Source: an uncultured beta proteobacterium (GTDB taxonomy: Bacteria; Pseudomonadota; Gammaproteobacteria; Burkholderiales; Burkholderiaceae_C). From it: 49,394 bases of DNA. Shown in pieces: positions 12,300 to 21,808 of this stretch (positions are counted from its first letter, which is position 1; each line of letters opens with the position of its first letter). The stretch lies in NCBI GenBank assembly GCA_903864505.1, contig CAIPGC010000006.1, positions 1 through 49,394 on the forward strand. The letters are read 5' to 3'. The notes under the pieces were generated by a model. The model was not told the origin of the DNA. It worked only from the letters and a program-made list of their open reading frames with translations, and ran no database searches. A program made the translations under genes and the position numbers.

Positions 12300-13481
12300 G
12301 TGGGCTCCCCTAACGATCAAGCAATACTGGCGGCAGCGCTGCTGCAGTCGCGCCGGACCATTTTGCCTAAGCGGCTGGTTGCTCCTGGGCCGGATGCGGA
12401 GCAACTGCAACTGATTTTGAATGCGGCGGCCAGTGCGCCAGACCATGGCCAGCTCTTGCCTTGGCGTTTTGTAGTGGTTCCAGCCACGGCACGTACTGCG
12501 CTGGCAGATGTGTTTTCCGTCGCACTGCGGGAGCGCGACGCACAGGCTACACCGGAGCAAATGGCGCAGGCCCAAGAGAAGGCGCATCGAGCTCCGCTAT
12601 TGATGCTGGTAGTGGTGGACGCGCTGAAGGGGGACCCCCAGATTGATGTGAATGAGCGCATTGTGTCGGCAGGCTGCGCCATTCAGAACATGCTGCTGAT
12701 GGCGACGGCACTGGGTTTTGGCTCGGCACTCACCAGCGGCAAGGCCCTCAAGGCTTCGGGACTACGCAGCCTGTTTGGATTGGGAGCGGGAGAGCAGGCA
12801 CTTTGTTTCGTGAGTGTGGGGTCAGTGCAGTCGAGCAAGGTCACCCGCCTGCGGCCTACACCGGATGACTACGTCAGCACCTTGATGGCGACTCAGCACA
12901 ATCCGGGTGCCCAGGCCGCGAAGGCCTTAACCAGTGCGATTGCATTTCCCGGTCACCGGGCACCGGCAGCCGGACTGGAGTCGCCCTTTGAAATGCTGGT
13001 GGCTTGTCACGAACGTGTGAACCGTAGCCTGGACGTGCTGGACAGACTGCAGCAGCACGTGGCGGCAAAGGGTTTGGACGAGGAGGCACGGCAGGCAGCT
13101 CGTGACGTGATGCGCTACTTTGACCAAGCAGCACCGCTGCATCACCAGGACGAGGAACTGCACGTGTTCCCCCCCCTGCTGGCTGGGTCGGACACACAGA
13201 TGCATGATCTGGTGAGGAAGCTGATGCAAGACCATCGCGAAATGGAGTCTTGCTGGACTGCAGCGCGTGAGGTTCTGCGAGGAATAGCTGATGGACACCC
13301 TTCGCTGGCGATGGAACTTGCACCGGTTCAGGCGGACGTCCTCCATCGTTTTTCTGCGCTGTATGGCCAGCATATTGCCGACGAAGAAGATACGGTTTAT
13401 CCACAGGCGCGTTCAGTTCTACCAGAAGAGGGTCTGCAGGCCATGAGCCAGGACATGATGCGCCGAAGGGGTGTTGTTTGA
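12300..13481 (+). CDS. YdjA-like nitroreductase fused to C-terminal hemerythrin (HHE) domain
   Basis: GTG start; RRTILPKRL..AASAPDHGQLLPWRFVVV and SAGCAIQNMLLMATALGFGSALTSG (YdjA-like); C-terminal HHQDEELHVFPPLL, DHREMESCW and HIADEEDTVYP (hemerythrin-like iron ligands). Confidence 0.8.
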   Translation: MGSPNDQAILAAALLQSRRTILPKRLVAPGPDAEQLQLILNAAASAPDHGQLLPWRFVVVPATARTALADVFSVALRERDAQATPEQMAQAQEKAHRAPLLMLVVVDALKGDPQIDVNERIVSAGCAIQNMLLMATALGFGSALTSGKALKASGLRSLFGLGAGEQALCFVSVGSVQSSKVTRLRPTPDDYVSTLMATQHNPGAQAAKALTSAIAFPGHRAPAAGLESPFEMLVACHERVNRSLDVLDRLQQHVAAKGLDEEARQAARDVMRYFDQAAPLHHQDEELHVFPPLLAGSDTQMHDLVRKLMQDHREMESCWTAAREVLRGIADGHPSLAMELAPVQADVLHRFSALYGQHIADEEDTVYPQARSVLPEEGLQAMSQDMMRRRGVV

Positions 13482-14710
13482 ATCCAGACGCCGAAAAACT
13501 TTGGCGTGCACCGCAGTGGGCCTTTGCCATTTTGCTCGCCACGCTGGGCATGCTGGGACCTTTTTCCATTGACACCTATTTGCCCGCGTTTGCCGACATT
13601 GCGATGTCGCTGGACGCGACACCGGTGCAGATGCAGCAGACCCTGTCGGCCTACCTGCTGGGCTTTGCGTTCATGAGCCTGTTTCATGGCGCCATCTCGG
13701 ACAGCTTCGGTCGTCGACCGGTGGTGCTGTGCGGGCTTGCTGTGTTCACGCTGACGTCTATTGGCTGCGCACTCTCGAACAGCATTGGCATGCTGATTTT
13801 CTTCCGTGGCGTGCAGGGACTCTCCACCGGGGCCGGGATCGTAGTGTCGCGTGCCGTGATCCGAGACATGTTCCCTCCTTCGCAGGCGCAGAAGGTAATG
13901 AGCCAGGTGACCCTTTTCTTTGGCGTGGCTCCGGCCATTGCGCCCATGGTTGGCGGCTGGATGCTGGTGCATGTGAGCTGGCAAGGCATCTTCTGGTTTC
14001 TGACCGGTGTCGGGATCATCCTGTGGGTAGCCATTTACCGCTTGCTCCCGGAAACACTGCACGCCAGCCAACGCCAGCAATTTCATCCCCGGCATCTGAT
14101 GGCGGGTTACTGGAAGCTGGGTTCCGACCCGCGCTTTTTTCTGTTGTCACTGGCCAGCGGTGTGCCGTTTAACGGGATGTTTTTGTACATTCTCAGTGCC
14201 CCGGTGTTCCTGGGCGAGCATTTGCAGTTGGCACCCCAGCAGTTCTTCTGGTGCTTTCTCGTGACCATTGGCGGCATCATGTGCGGCGCGATGGTGAGCG
14301 GTCGACTGGCTGGCAAGATCGCGCCGAAGCGGCAAATTCGCCACGGCTTTGTGATCATGCTGGTAATTGGTGTCATCAACCTCGTGGCCAACTTTTTCTT
14401 CAAGGCGCATGTTAGCTGGGCATTGATTCCTCTGGGTATTTTTTCCTTTGGATGGGCGCTGATGGTGCCGGTGGTGACCCTGCTGGTGCTCGACCTCCAT
14501 CCCGAGCGCCGGGGCATGGCATCGAGCCTGCAGATGTTTGTAGGCTCGACCGCCAACGCGCTCGTCGCAGGTGTGATTTCTCCACTGGTGATGCATTCGA
14601 CGGTGGGACTGGCAATCGCGTCGCTGCTGATGATGGGTGTGGGGCTGCTGTCGTGGACCTACATTCGCCGACGTTGGAGCGCCATTGGCAATATCATTGC
14701 GCATGGCTAA
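13478..14710 (+). CDS. Bcr/CflA-type MFS multidrug efflux transporter
   Basis: TTG start overlapping previous stop; FSIDTYLPAF, FHGAISDSFGRRPVVLCGL, RGVQGLSTGAGIVVSRAVIRDMF. Confidence 0.88.
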   Translation: MNPDAEKLWRAPQWAFAILLATLGMLGPFSIDTYLPAFADIAMSLDATPVQMQQTLSAYLLGFAFMSLFHGAISDSFGRRPVVLCGLAVFTLTSIGCALSNSIGMLIFFRGVQGLSTGAGIVVSRAVIRDMFPPSQAQKVMSQVTLFFGVAPAIAPMVGGWMLVHVSWQGIFWFLTGVGIILWVAIYRLLPETLHASQRQQFHPRHLMAGYWKLGSDPRFFLLSLASGVPFNGMFLYILSAPVFLGEHLQLAPQQFFWCFLVTIGGIMCGAMVSGRLAGKIAPKRQIRHGFVIMLVIGVINLVANFFFKAHVSWALIPLGIFSFGWALMVPVVTLLVLDLHPERRGMASSLQMFVGSTANALVAGVISPLVMHSTVGLAIASLLMMGVGLLSWTYIRRRWSAIGNIIAHG

Positions 14711-16772
14711 ACCGGGGTGGTTCATTGCGTTCGCGTTCATCGTGCTTCTTTGGGGGCACGCCGATGTTGCGGCCCAGCAAAGTGCCGTGGAGCAGATCGA
14801 CGCGATTTACGTACAGTCAGAGCATGACAATGCGCAGGCGCTGTCCCGTCTGCTGGAATTGGGGCAGTCGTTTGACACGCGCACACCCTATGTCGTCCGC
14901 CGCGAATTTCTCAAGGTAAGCACTTTCCTGGAAATTGATGCCGGGAATGTCAAAGATGCTGCACGGTCCACTGCCCAACTGAAATTCCTGGCAAAGGAAC
15001 AGAATGATGTGTCTGGCCTCGCGTTGGCCACGGCACTCGAGGGGGGCTTGCTGGTACAGGATGGCAAGTCGAGCGCCGCGCTGGCCAAACTGGTTGAACT
15101 TGAACCGGTAGCAGTAAAAGATGCCGACGTTGAAGTCCTCTGGCATCTCTACTTCTTTTTAGGCAAGGCGCAATTGGCGGTGGGCCGGTTTGAGCCGGCG
15201 CTGGAGAGTTTGCTCAAATGCCTTCAGTTTTCAGAGCAGCAAAAGAAGCATCCAAAGATTGAACGGTTGAAGGCGCTCAATCGACTGAGCCATGTGTACA
15301 TCGCTATGAAGAACTGGGACAAGTCGCTCGATGTCATTCGGGAGGCATTGGTGCTGGCCAAAGAAATCGACTCCCAGAAGATGCTGGCCACCTTGTACCT
15401 GAATCAGGGGGTTGTGTATTCGTCCCAGGCGCGACTGGACGATTCGGTCACGGCCAACAACCAGGCGTTGAAGATTGCGCGGCAGAGCGGTTTTACCGGG
15501 ATCGAGGCCACACTGCTACTCAACACCGGTGACATCTATTTGCGCAATCACAGCTATACCTTGGCTGAGCGTTGGTCACGTCAGGCATTGGTCAAGAACA
15601 AGGAAGCGGGTGATCAGGTTGGCGTGGCGATTGCGCATGGCAACATTGGCATTGCGCTGATGGGACAAGGGAAAATTGCCGAAGGCGTGGCGCAGGCGCG
15701 CGCTGGGATCAAGATCAGCCACGACAACGAGGCCACCTCCGATGAAGAAGACCAGTTGGCGGAATTGGGAAGAATGTACGAGCAGGCAGGCATGTACCGC
15801 GAGGCGGTCGCGACGATTCGTGAGCAGCAGCAACTCAGCGATCAGTTGTTTCGGGTGGCACGCGAGCGCGCGGTCGCGTCCTTGCAGGAGCAGTTTGATG
15901 CGGCGCAGCGGCAGAAGCAAATCGAACTTCTGGCGCGCGAAAACTCGCTCAAGGATGCCGAAATTCGCAACCACAGCCTGCAGCAAATAGTCTCGTTGCT
16001 GGCGACCCTTGTTGCCATCATGGCTGGAGCGTTCCTCTTCCTGATGTACCGCCGCGTTCGCCACACCAACCAGCGACTGGTGGAGGTGAATCAGCAACTG
16101 GAGTTTCATTCGGTGCGCGATCCGCTGACTGGCCTCTACAACCGGCGCTCATTTCTTGAACTGATGAAACGCCGACCCTCTGCCAGTGTGGGCGAGCGGC
16201 GAGAAGACCTGCTCGAATTTCCAGATGGACTGATGATTCTGGACATTGACCATTTCAAGCCGATTAACGACTCATTGGGCCATGCGGTTGGCGATGCCGT
16301 GCTGGTCGAGGTGGCAAGGCGTCTGCGTGCGACGGTGCGTGATTCGGACATGGTGATGCGCTGGGGCGGTGAAGAGTTTCTGGTGTTCTCACCCAAAACC
16401 AACGCCTCGCAGTTGAAGGGTCTGGCCGAACGGCTCCTCCATGCGGTGGGGGAAAAGCCGGTGGTGGTGGGCAGCCAAACGATCCCGGTCACTGTGACCG
16501 GTGGGTTCCTGTCATTGCCGTTTTCAGGGTTGACCGAAGTTGAGTGCAGCTGGGAAAAGGCGATGCAGATTGCTGACCTGGCCTTGTACCTTGGGAAGGT
16601 GCATGGGCGCAATCGCGCCTACGGGCTGACGCGGTTGCTGGCCCCCTTTGCACAGGCGATGCCGGTACTCGAGCATGATCTGGCGGCGGCTCTGCAAGCC
16701 AATCTGGTGGAATTGATTGAAGTGGTCGGGCCGACTCCGTCGGTAAACCTTGCGTCGCCGACCCACATCTGA
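14703..16772 (+). CDS. Diguanylate cyclase with signal peptide, TPR-type sensor region, TM and GGDEF domain
   Basis: RDPLTGLYNRRSFLELM, DIDHFKPINDSLGHAVGDAVL, MRWGGEEFLVF; upstream TPR-like repeats; ATGGCTAA overlap with preceding stop. Confidence 0.9.
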   Translation: MAKPGWFIAFAFIVLLWGHADVAAQQSAVEQIDAIYVQSEHDNAQALSRLLELGQSFDTRTPYVVRREFLKVSTFLEIDAGNVKDAARSTAQLKFLAKEQNDVSGLALATALEGGLLVQDGKSSAALAKLVELEPVAVKDADVEVLWHLYFFLGKAQLAVGRFEPALESLLKCLQFSEQQKKHPKIERLKALNRLSHVYIAMKNWDKSLDVIREALVLAKEIDSQKMLATLYLNQGVVYSSQARLDDSVTANNQALKIARQSGFTGIEATLLLNTGDIYLRNHSYTLAERWSRQALVKNKEAGDQVGVAIAHGNIGIALMGQGKIAEGVAQARAGIKISHDNEATSDEEDQLAELGRMYEQAGMYREAVATIREQQQLSDQLFRVARERAVASLQEQFDAAQRQKQIELLARENSLKDAEIRNHSLQQIVSLLATLVAIMAGAFLFLMYRRVRHTNQRLVEVNQQLEFHSVRDPLTGLYNRRSFLELMKRRPSASVGERREDLLEFPDGLMILDIDHFKPINDSLGHAVGDAVLVEVARRLRATVRDSDMVMRWGGEEFLVFSPKTNASQLKGLAERLLHAVGEKPVVVGSQTIPVTVTGGFLSLPFSGLTEVECSWEKAMQIADLALYLGKVHGRNRAYGLTRLLAPFAQAMPVLEHDLAAALQANLVELIEVVGPTPSVNLASPTHI

Positions 16773-16921
16773 GCCACTGCGCTGTTGCCTGTACCCGCTC
16801 GGTCAGGGGCACAGGGGCCTTGGATAGGGATCACAGTACTGCGAGCATTCGACACTTTCGAGTTGATTTTGCAAATAAAAATATAAATTAACTCAAATTA
16901 GTACCATTAAAATGCAAAAAG

Positions 16922-16936
16922 TGATAATATTTATCA
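16922..16936. promoter_or_regulatory. Candidate Fur box (7-1-7) TGATAATATTTATCA
   Basis: Centre of the perfect 7-3-7 palindrome GTGATAA-TAT-TTATCAC (16921-16937); one mismatch to TGATAATNATTATCA; 40 nt upstream of ATG 16976. Confidence 0.45.
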
Positions 16937-16975
16937 CAGAAGAGCATTTCACTACTCTTCGGTATTTGAGACGCC

Positions 16976-19594
16976 ATGTTGTACAGGACCTTGCCTGTTT
17001 CTGAGTTGCGCCAGCTTGCGGAGTTTGGCGTTCTGGGTAGGCCTGACTGTGAAGCGCAGTTCACGCTGGGACAGAGATATGCCCGAGGCATCGGGGTTCA
17101 CAAAAATGAGGAAGAGGCGGCCAGGTGGTTTTCGAAAGCCGCCGACATGCGACACCAGAAGGCGCAACGGTATCTGGCGTTTGCGTTTTTGCACGGCCGA
17201 GGAGTGAAGAAGGACGAACAAGAAGGACTGCGAAGACTTCGCCTCGCCGCAAAGTCGGGTGACGCACCATCGCAGCGGCAAATGGGGTTCCATTTTGCTA
17301 CCGGCACCGGTGTTGGTTTAGATGCTGGCGAAGGCATGCGCTGGTTCTTAATGGCCGCAGAGCAGGGTGACTATCTTGCACAGTACAACGTCGCCATTGC
17401 ATATGCAAATGGGAGTGGCGTGGCAAAAGATCCATCGGTGGCGTTGCACTGGTACGAACTTGCTGCCACTCAGGGAATGCCAGAGGCACAGTGCGCCCTA
17501 GGTCTGGCGTACGAGCACGGTCTTGGTGCCCCGGTGGACTATGAAAAAAGCGCCTATTGGAATCGGCTTGCAGCAGACAAGAACTACGCCGAAGCCTGCA
17601 GCAACTTGGGGTGGCTGTACGAAAACGGTCTGGGTGTTACTCAGGATCTGGAGCACGCTCGCAGGCTTTACGAATTGGCAGCGCGCCAGGAGTATTCAGA
17701 AGCCAAGATGCGCCTTAGCAAGTTGCGTGAACGCCACAGCACCGAGCCACCCGTATCGGATCAACATGTAAACACGGATGAATCCATCAAGTCCTACATC
17801 GATGCGGCATTTGATGGACTGATCGGGCTTGAGGTGGTGCGCCAGGAGGTTTTCCGACAGGCCAGCTATATCCACATACAAAAGCTTCGCGCTCAACAGG
17901 GGCTGCGCGTGCCCCGTTGGCCGTCGCGGCATCTGGTGTTCCTTGGCAATCCCGGCACAGGCAAGACAACCATAGCCAGAATCTTTGCCGGACTCTACAA
18001 GCGTCTGGGAATCCTGAAAACCGACAAGGTGGTTGAGACTGACCGCGCCGGTCTGGTTGCGCCGTATATTGGACAGACGGCACTTAAAACCAAGGCCGTG
18101 GTCGAGAGCGCGCTGGGTGGAGTTCTGTTTATTGACGAGGCCTATGCGTTGGCCCGGGCGGGACCACAGGACTTCGGCAAAGAGGCAATTGAAACGCTGC
18201 TGAAGATGATGGAAGACCATCGCGACGACCTGGTGGTCATCGTCGCGGGCTATACGGCAGAGATGGAAGCATTCATTGAATCCAATCCTGGCTTGGCATC
18301 GCGCTTGAACCGCTACGTTCACTTTCCCGACTACTCACCCGCGGAATTGCTCGACATATTGCTCAATTTTTGCTCAGCACATTCCTATGAATTGAAAAAG
18401 GAAACCCACGCCGGATTGCTTAAGGTGTTTGCCCGCGAAATCCTGGTTCAGCGTGAGCGGTTTGGCAACGCGCGCTATGCGCGAAACCTGTTTGAGAAAA
18501 TCATCGAGGCGCAGGCTCAGCGCGTATTCGCTCTGCAAAGTCCTTCGATACCGGACTTGCAATTGATCCTTGCCGAAGACGTGGAAGCCGGGCTGGGAGA
18601 GGCCTTGCCAGGAGCCGGCGGCTCGGTCGGCAGTTACGAAGAAGTGCTCGCAAAGCTCAATCAACTGGTGGGCCTTGAACGCGTGAAGAAGCAGGTTCAA
18701 AGGCTGTTCGACTTTGTTCACATTCAGCACAAACGTGAAATGGCAGGCAACAAAATAGCCAAGGGCTTCTCGCAACATTTGATTTTTACTGGCAACCCGG
18801 GAACTGGCAAGACAGCGGTTGCACGCATCGTTGCCGATCTCTATTACAGCCTGGGCATCATTGCCTCCAACCGTGTGATTGAAGTAGATCGCTCGGGTCT
18901 TGTCGCTGGATATGTAGGCCAGTCAGCGATTAAGACACAAGAGGTCTTGCAGTCGGCGTTAGGGGGAGTTCTCTTCATAGATGAGGCATACGCGCTCTCA
19001 TCGACGGGTGGCGAGAGTGATTTTGGAGGGGAGGTCATTGACACTCTGTTGAAGGCGATGGAGGACCACCGCGATGAGTTGGTGATTATCGTGGCCGGTT
19101 ACGCACAGCCCATGACCAAGTTCATTGACAGCAACCCGGGACTTCGCTCACGCTTCAATCACACGATTGAATTTGACGACTATGTGCCCCAGGAACTTCT
19201 GAGAATCTTTGATTCGTTCTGCAAGGAGTCCGAGTATGTTCTGTTCGAGTCTGACCGGGCGTTTCTGCTTGAGCGGTTCAACGCTCTATTCCAGGCCGGC
19301 CGGACCAATGCAAACGGTCGCCTGGTACGCAATATCTTCGAGCGCAGCATTGAAGTGCAGTCGGGCCGTGTCTCGAACCTGGGTTCGTGGAATGACTCGG
19401 ACTTGAATGTTCTGACCCGAGTCGACTTCTCAACTGCCATCGACGAAGTTTTGGTGGAGCAATTTGGCTTTGCTGATTCAGTCGATCAAGTCTTTGACGG
19501 CGGAAATGAGTCAGATTCAATGCAGTTCAGGCAGCTAACAAGGCGCACCCAAGAAGTGCCCGCCCACAACATCGCCTGTCAATTGTCTCAATAG
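16976..19594 (+). CDS. Sel1-repeat protein with two CbxX/CfqX-type AAA+ ATPase domains
   Basis: About 6 Sel1-like repeats (e.g. AQCALGLAYEHGLGAPVDYEKSAYWNRLAA); two Walker A/B sets: GNPGTGKTTIARIF..GGVLFIDEAYAL and GNPGTGKTAVARIV..GGVLFIDEAYAL. Confidence 0.88.
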   Translation: MLYRTLPVSELRQLAEFGVLGRPDCEAQFTLGQRYARGIGVHKNEEEAARWFSKAADMRHQKAQRYLAFAFLHGRGVKKDEQEGLRRLRLAAKSGDAPSQRQMGFHFATGTGVGLDAGEGMRWFLMAAEQGDYLAQYNVAIAYANGSGVAKDPSVALHWYELAATQGMPEAQCALGLAYEHGLGAPVDYEKSAYWNRLAADKNYAEACSNLGWLYENGLGVTQDLEHARRLYELAARQEYSEAKMRLSKLRERHSTEPPVSDQHVNTDESIKSYIDAAFDGLIGLEVVRQEVFRQASYIHIQKLRAQQGLRVPRWPSRHLVFLGNPGTGKTTIARIFAGLYKRLGILKTDKVVETDRAGLVAPYIGQTALKTKAVVESALGGVLFIDEAYALARAGPQDFGKEAIETLLKMMEDHRDDLVVIVAGYTAEMEAFIESNPGLASRLNRYVHFPDYSPAELLDILLNFCSAHSYELKKETHAGLLKVFAREILVQRERFGNARYARNLFEKIIEAQAQRVFALQSPSIPDLQLILAEDVEAGLGEALPGAGGSVGSYEEVLAKLNQLVGLERVKKQVQRLFDFVHIQHKREMAGNKIAKGFSQHLIFTGNPGTGKTAVARIVADLYYSLGIIASNRVIEVDRSGLVAGYVGQSAIKTQEVLQSALGGVLFIDEAYALSSTGGESDFGGEVIDTLLKAMEDHRDELVIIVAGYAQPMTKFIDSNPGLRSRFNHTIEFDDYVPQELLRIFDSFCKESEYVLFESDRAFLLERFNALFQAGRTNANGRLVRNIFERSIEVQSGRVSNLGSWNDSDLNVLTRVDFSTAIDEVLVEQFGFADSVDQVFDGGNESDSMQFRQLTRRTQEVPAHNIACQLSQ

Positions 19595-19654
19595 TCAGCA
19601 ATCCGGAAATTCACTCCCGATTCGGGGAAGCTGTTTTTCGGAATTGGCGCTAAC

Positions 19655-19674
19655 ATATGGGTATTCATACAGTA
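19655..19674. promoter_or_regulatory. Weak candidate LexA/SOS box ATATGGGTATTCATACAGTA upstream of imuA
   Basis: Matches the CAGTA half of TACTG-N10-CAGTA; lies just before the preferred imuA start (19686). Confidence 0.35.
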
Positions 19675-19685
19675 ATTCCGCATGT

Positions 19686-20459
19686 ATGGAGCCTGTTGAA
19701 TATTTCCCGATTGTTCAATTACTCGTTACGCCCATTGTTGTGCCCCACTCTAAGCGATCTTCCCTGTTACCCGGTTTGCCGGCAGCGGTCTGGCGTGCCA
19801 ACAACCTGGCAACTTCAGTGGGCGCCAGGGTTCCCACTGGCGACGCCGCGCTCGATGCGCAATTGCCCGGCGGCGGCTGGCCGCTGGGCGCCTTGACTGA
19901 AATTCTGCAATCGCCAGGCGTGCACGGCGAGTGGAATCTGCTGCTGTCGGCGCTGGTGCGCTGTGGCTCGGCTGACGTGGTGCTGGTGGAACCGCCCCAG
20001 ATACCGTTTAGCCCGGCGCTGGCGGCTCGGGGACTCGATGCCAGGCGTTTGCTGTGGGTGCGGGCTTCAAGTGCGTCCCAGCGTCTGTGGGCGGCCGAGC
20101 AGGCGCTGCGCTGCGCCGGGGTCGATGCCGTGCTGGCCTGGTTTCCGCAGGTGGGTTCAAGCCAACTGCGTCGTCTTCATATGGCGGCCGCAGAGTTCAA
20201 CAAGCTGCTGTTTGTCATGCGCACAGCCTCTGCCGGCAACGAGTCATCCCCTGCCATCCTGCGTTTGCTGCTGGAGCCGGGGCTGACCCTCGGGGCCGCG
20301 ACCCTGCAGGTGCACATACTTAAACGCCGAGGCCCACCTTTGTCCCAGCCCATTGTCTTGCAGGCGTGCGCGCCTGTGTTGGCGCGATTGCTGGCAGCGG
20401 CGCAGCCGGTCGTTCGGGAAGGTCCGTATGTACTGGATCGCGCTGCAGCCCTCGTCTGA
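19686..20459 (+). CDS. imuA: ImuA, translesion synthesis-associated RecA/SulA-like protein
   Basis: VPTGDAALDAQLPGGGWPLGALTEIL; overlaps an imuB-like gene; start moved from the track ORF (19644) because of the candidate operator. Confidence 0.85.
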   Translation: MEPVEYFPIVQLLVTPIVVPHSKRSSLLPGLPAAVWRANNLATSVGARVPTGDAALDAQLPGGGWPLGALTEILQSPGVHGEWNLLLSALVRCGSADVVLVEPPQIPFSPALAARGLDARRLLWVRASSASQRLWAAEQALRCAGVDAVLAWFPQVGSSQLRRLHMAAAEFNKLLFVMRTASAGNESSPAILRLLLEPGLTLGAATLQVHILKRRGPPLSQPIVLQACAPVLARLLAAAQPVVREGPYVLDRAAALV

Positions 20460-21786
20460 CGCAACCTGTTCGGGCGATGTGCTGGTTGATGCCCACACGG
20501 CACTGGCCTGGTGGGCGCTGCAGTTCACCCCGCTGGTGGCACGGGTCCAGGACGCGCTGCTGCTGGAGGTGTCAGGCAGCGAGCGGCTGTTTGGCGGAAG
20601 GGCTGCCCTGGTCGATCATATTTACATGAAAAAAAAGCCGGTAGCCCCCGTGGAGTGTGCGCATGGAGCTACATCTTTGATAGCGCTTGGACGCTTGTGG
20701 AGCGACTCCAAAAACTTGTTTCCTGATGCTTTGCCGGTGCACAACCTGCTTGCGGCACGTCCCTGGTTGCCTACGCTGACGCGGCTGGGATGCACCACCT
20801 GGGGCCAACTGCGTGCCTTGCCCCGTTCCGGGCTGGTGCGGCGTTTTGGCGCGGAACTGGTTGACGCACTGGACCGCGCCTATGGAATGCAGCCCGAGCT
20901 CTATCCCTGGCTGAAAATGCCGGAAAGCTTTGACGCTTCTCTGGAGTTGTCTGCCAGCGTGGAGTTGGCACCAGCGCTGTTGTTTGCTGCACGCCGATTG
21001 CTGGCCCAGTTGCAGGTGTGGCTGCGGGCACGCCAGCACGGGGTACTTGCCCTCGAGTTGTTGTGGGAGCTTGACGCCAGGCGCTCCAACGCATTGCAGG
21101 TCGATGCCCACCACCGTGGCGGCTCTTTTGGGCAACTGCTGTTGTGTACGGCACAGCCTACGCAGGACATGCAGCATTTGCAGCGCTTGCTGGCCGAGCA
21201 ACTGGCGCGCGTGACGCTGCCTGCGCCCGTGTTGCAGCTGCGCCTGCGCAGCGTGCAGACGCAGCCGATGCCCGGAGAAAGCCGCAGCCTCCTGCCCCAG
21301 GACCTCCGCGCCGGTGACGAGCTGCACCAGTTGCTGGAGCGCCTGAGCGCACGTCTGGGGCCGCAACAGGTGCAGCGTGCCACCCTGGCAGCAGACCACC
21401 GGCCCGAGCGCATGCAGCGCTGGCACGCAGCCACTGAAAACGCTACCAAATCAGGAGCTGCTTACGCAATACTGTCGGGCGCCGCAGCCCGAAACGGCTT
21501 TCAACTGGCAAGCCCCTGCGGGCTCTACCCGACCTGGTTGCTGGCAGAGCCCCGGCGTCTGCTGGTGCAGCATGACATGGTGCAGTACCAGGGTAGTCTG
21601 GATCTGCTGGCCGGCCCGCAGCGACTGGAGTCGGGCTGGCTTGAAGGCCATGCCGATTGCGCGCTGCGGGACTACTTTGTGGCGCGCAGTCCCGGGGCGG
21701 GTTTGGTGTGGGTATTTCGCGAGCGCTTGAAAACCGTGGGGGAAGGTCGCGCGCCGCTCTGGTATCTGCACGGGCTGTTTGCCTGA
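20428..21786 (+). CDS. imuB: ImuB, Y-family DNA polymerase-like protein
   Basis: WWALQFTPLVARVQDALLLEVSGSERLFGG, LLAARPWLPTLTRLGCTTWGQLRALPRSGLVRRFG, CGLYPTWLLAEP, C-terminal WYLHGLFA. Confidence 0.85.
   Translation: MYWIALQPSSDATCSGDVLVDAHTALAWWALQFTPLVARVQDALLLEVSGSERLFGGRAALVDHIYMKKKPVAPVECAHGATSLIALGRLWSDSKNLFPDALPVHNLLAARPWLPTLTRLGCTTWGQLRALPRSGLVRRFGAELVDALDRAYGMQPELYPWLKMPESFDASLELSASVELAPALLFAARRLLAQLQVWLRARQHGVLALELLWELDARRSNALQVDAHHRGGSFGQLLLCTAQPTQDMQHLQRLLAEQLARVTLPAPVLQLRLRSVQTQPMPGESRSLLPQDLRAGDELHQLLERLSARLGPQQVQRATLAADHRPERMQRWHAATENATKSGAAYAILSGAAARNGFQLASPCGLYPTWLLAEPRRLLVQHDMVQYQGSLDLLAGPQRLESGWLEGHADCALRDYFVARSPGAGLVWVFRERLKTVGEGRAPLWYLHGLFA
20631..20685 (-). repeat. Copy C of a 55-bp dispersed repeat, inside imuB
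   Basis: Reverse complement cgctatcaaagatgtagctccatgcgcacactccacgggggctaccggctttttt aligns without gaps to copy A. Confidence 0.7.
21441..21495 (+). repeat. Copy D of the 55-bp dispersed repeat, inside imuB
   Basis: cgctaccaaatcaggagctgcttacgcaatactgtcgggcgccgcagcccgaaac aligns without gaps, more diverged in its 3' half. Confidence 0.5.
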
Positions 21787-21808
21787 ACCCGCAACTCCAG
21801 CAAGGGGT

